Assembly (NCBI GenBank): GCA_947304075.1 | Contig: CAMYZY010000034.1 | Span: 1-5,528 of the forward strand | Reading direction: 5' to 3' | DNA length: 5,528 nucleotides | Source of the DNA: an uncultured Candidatus Saccharibacteria bacterium | Lineage (GTDB): Bacteria; Patescibacteriota; Saccharimonadia; Saccharimonadales; Saccharimonadaceae | In this document: piece after piece, positions 5,366-5,528 of the stretch | Layout: every line of letters starts with the position of its first letter | Numbering within the stretch: position 1 is the stretch's first letter | Made by a program: the position numbers and the translations under genes | The notes under the pieces: model-generated | Told to the model about the DNA's origin: nothing | The model's input: only the letters and a program-made list of their open reading frames with translations | Database searches by the model: none

Positions 5366-5528
5366 AGTTGGGGCTTTAAATAAGCTCCACACCGCACCTA
5401 AATAAGTTATAATTTCAGCTATACTACTCGTAGTGTAGCAGAAATTGCGAGCTTTTGAAACCCTTTCGGGCTTAGAATTTCTTCATGGTTCTTAAGTTGA
5501 TAAGTATTACCTCCACTTTTGAAAGGAC
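5366..5528 (+). ncRNA. Candidate structured RNA or long 5' leader of a gene beyond the right edge
   Basis: This stretch follows a perfect promoter and holds no convincing reading frame. Three hairpins are visible. Hairpin 1: 5369-5376 with 5382-5389 (8 bp, one G-U, loop TAAAT). Hairpin 2: 5411-5426 with 5431-5446 (15 pairs, one A-A mismatch, one G-U, loop CTCG). Hairpin 3: 5471-5479 with 5487-5496 (one bulge, two G-U). The loop of hairpin 2 (CTCG) is complementary to CGAG at 5448-5451, a possible pseudoknot, and GAGCTT (5449-5454) could instead pair with AAGCTC in hairpin 1. The window ends in GAAAGGAC, a plausible ribosome-binding site, which favours a leader over a free RNA. I do not recognise tmRNA, RNase P RNA, SRP RNA, 6S RNA or a T-box. 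No intrinsic terminator is seen inside it. Confidence 0.45.
5411..5446 (+). other. Long stem-loop within the right-edge RNA
   Basis: Positions 5411-5416 pair with 5441-5446, A5417 opposes A5440, and 5418-5426 pair with 5431-5439 (T5422-G5435 is a wobble), leaving the loop CTCG. No T run follows (GCGAGCTTTTG), so it is not a normal terminator. It is the most stable element visible in the region. Confidence 0.7.

Noticed and set aside
5370..5393. tmRNA- or tRNA-like acceptor stem (GGGGCTT...AAGCTCCAC)
   Set aside because: The two arms are separated by only five bases, and no T-arm, tag reading frame or CCA end is present; it is a simple hairpin.
5338..5397. Extended dprA start at ATG 5397 (20 extra residues)
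   Set aside because: AGGAG is correctly placed for ATG 5337, the extra residues match no DprA N-terminus, and the segment carries the promoters.
5408..5413. Second -10 (TATAAT) inside the right-edge RNA
   Set aside because: No TGn extension and no -35 at 16-18 bp (the 17-bp position reads CTCCAC); the sequence is also part of the long stem.
1..5528. CRISPR array, tRNA, rRNA or insertion sequence
   Set aside because: No direct-repeat array, cloverleaf, rRNA signature or transposase was seen on either strand.

Overview
The window most likely comes from a Candidate Phyla Radiation (Patescibacteria) bacterium, probably a Candidatus Saccharibacteria (TM7) epibiont. The evidence is indirect. The genes are compact and separated by short gaps, and composition is moderately AT-rich. 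PhoH, Pth and DprA are divergent. The secreted protein at the left edge carries a segment (TQPADTYSGKVIYTLVHP) that I recall from saccharibacterial surface proteins. All complete genes read through in the standard code: no in-frame TGA is seen, which argues against the UGA=Gly code of Gracilibacteria and Absconditabacteria.

Layout from left to right. (1) Positions 1-683, minus strand: the 5' part of a gene for an exported surface protein with a clear signal peptide. Its promoter has a consensus -35 (TTGACA), a 17-bp spacer that includes a run of eight G, and a near-consensus -10 (TAGAAT). This is the architecture of a slipped-strand, phase-variable promoter. (2) Positions 776-2110, plus strand: der, the double GTPase of 50S ribosome assembly. 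It is divergent from the surface gene and apparently leaderless. (3) Positions 2201-3811, plus strand: a PIN-PhoH fusion protein. It has a strong Shine-Dalgarno sequence, a terminator or attenuator hairpin in its upstream gap, and a perfect 12-nt inverted repeat on either side of the gene. (4) Positions 3867-4385, plus strand: pth, peptidyl-tRNA hydrolase, with a leaderless promoter nearly identical to that of der. (5) Positions 4411-5337, minus strand: dprA, which loads RecA onto incoming single-stranded DNA. (6) Positions 5331-5528, plus strand: a perfect consensus promoter (TTGACA, 17 bp, TATAAT) firing rightward into about 160 nt of non-coding, hairpin-rich sequence that ends in GAAAGGAC, which looks like a ribosome-binding site for a gene beyond the edge.

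The three plus-strand genes share a translation and RNA theme: ribosome assembly, a predicted RNase/ATPase, and recycling of peptidyl-tRNA. DprA adds DNA uptake and recombination, and the left-edge protein is surface-exposed. The most interesting material is regulatory: the homopolymeric promoter of the surface gene, a repeated 18-bp leaderless-promoter module, complementary 5' and 3' ends around phoH, and the structured RNA or leader at the right edge. All regulatory readings come from sequence inspection by eye; none was computed by folding or by database search.
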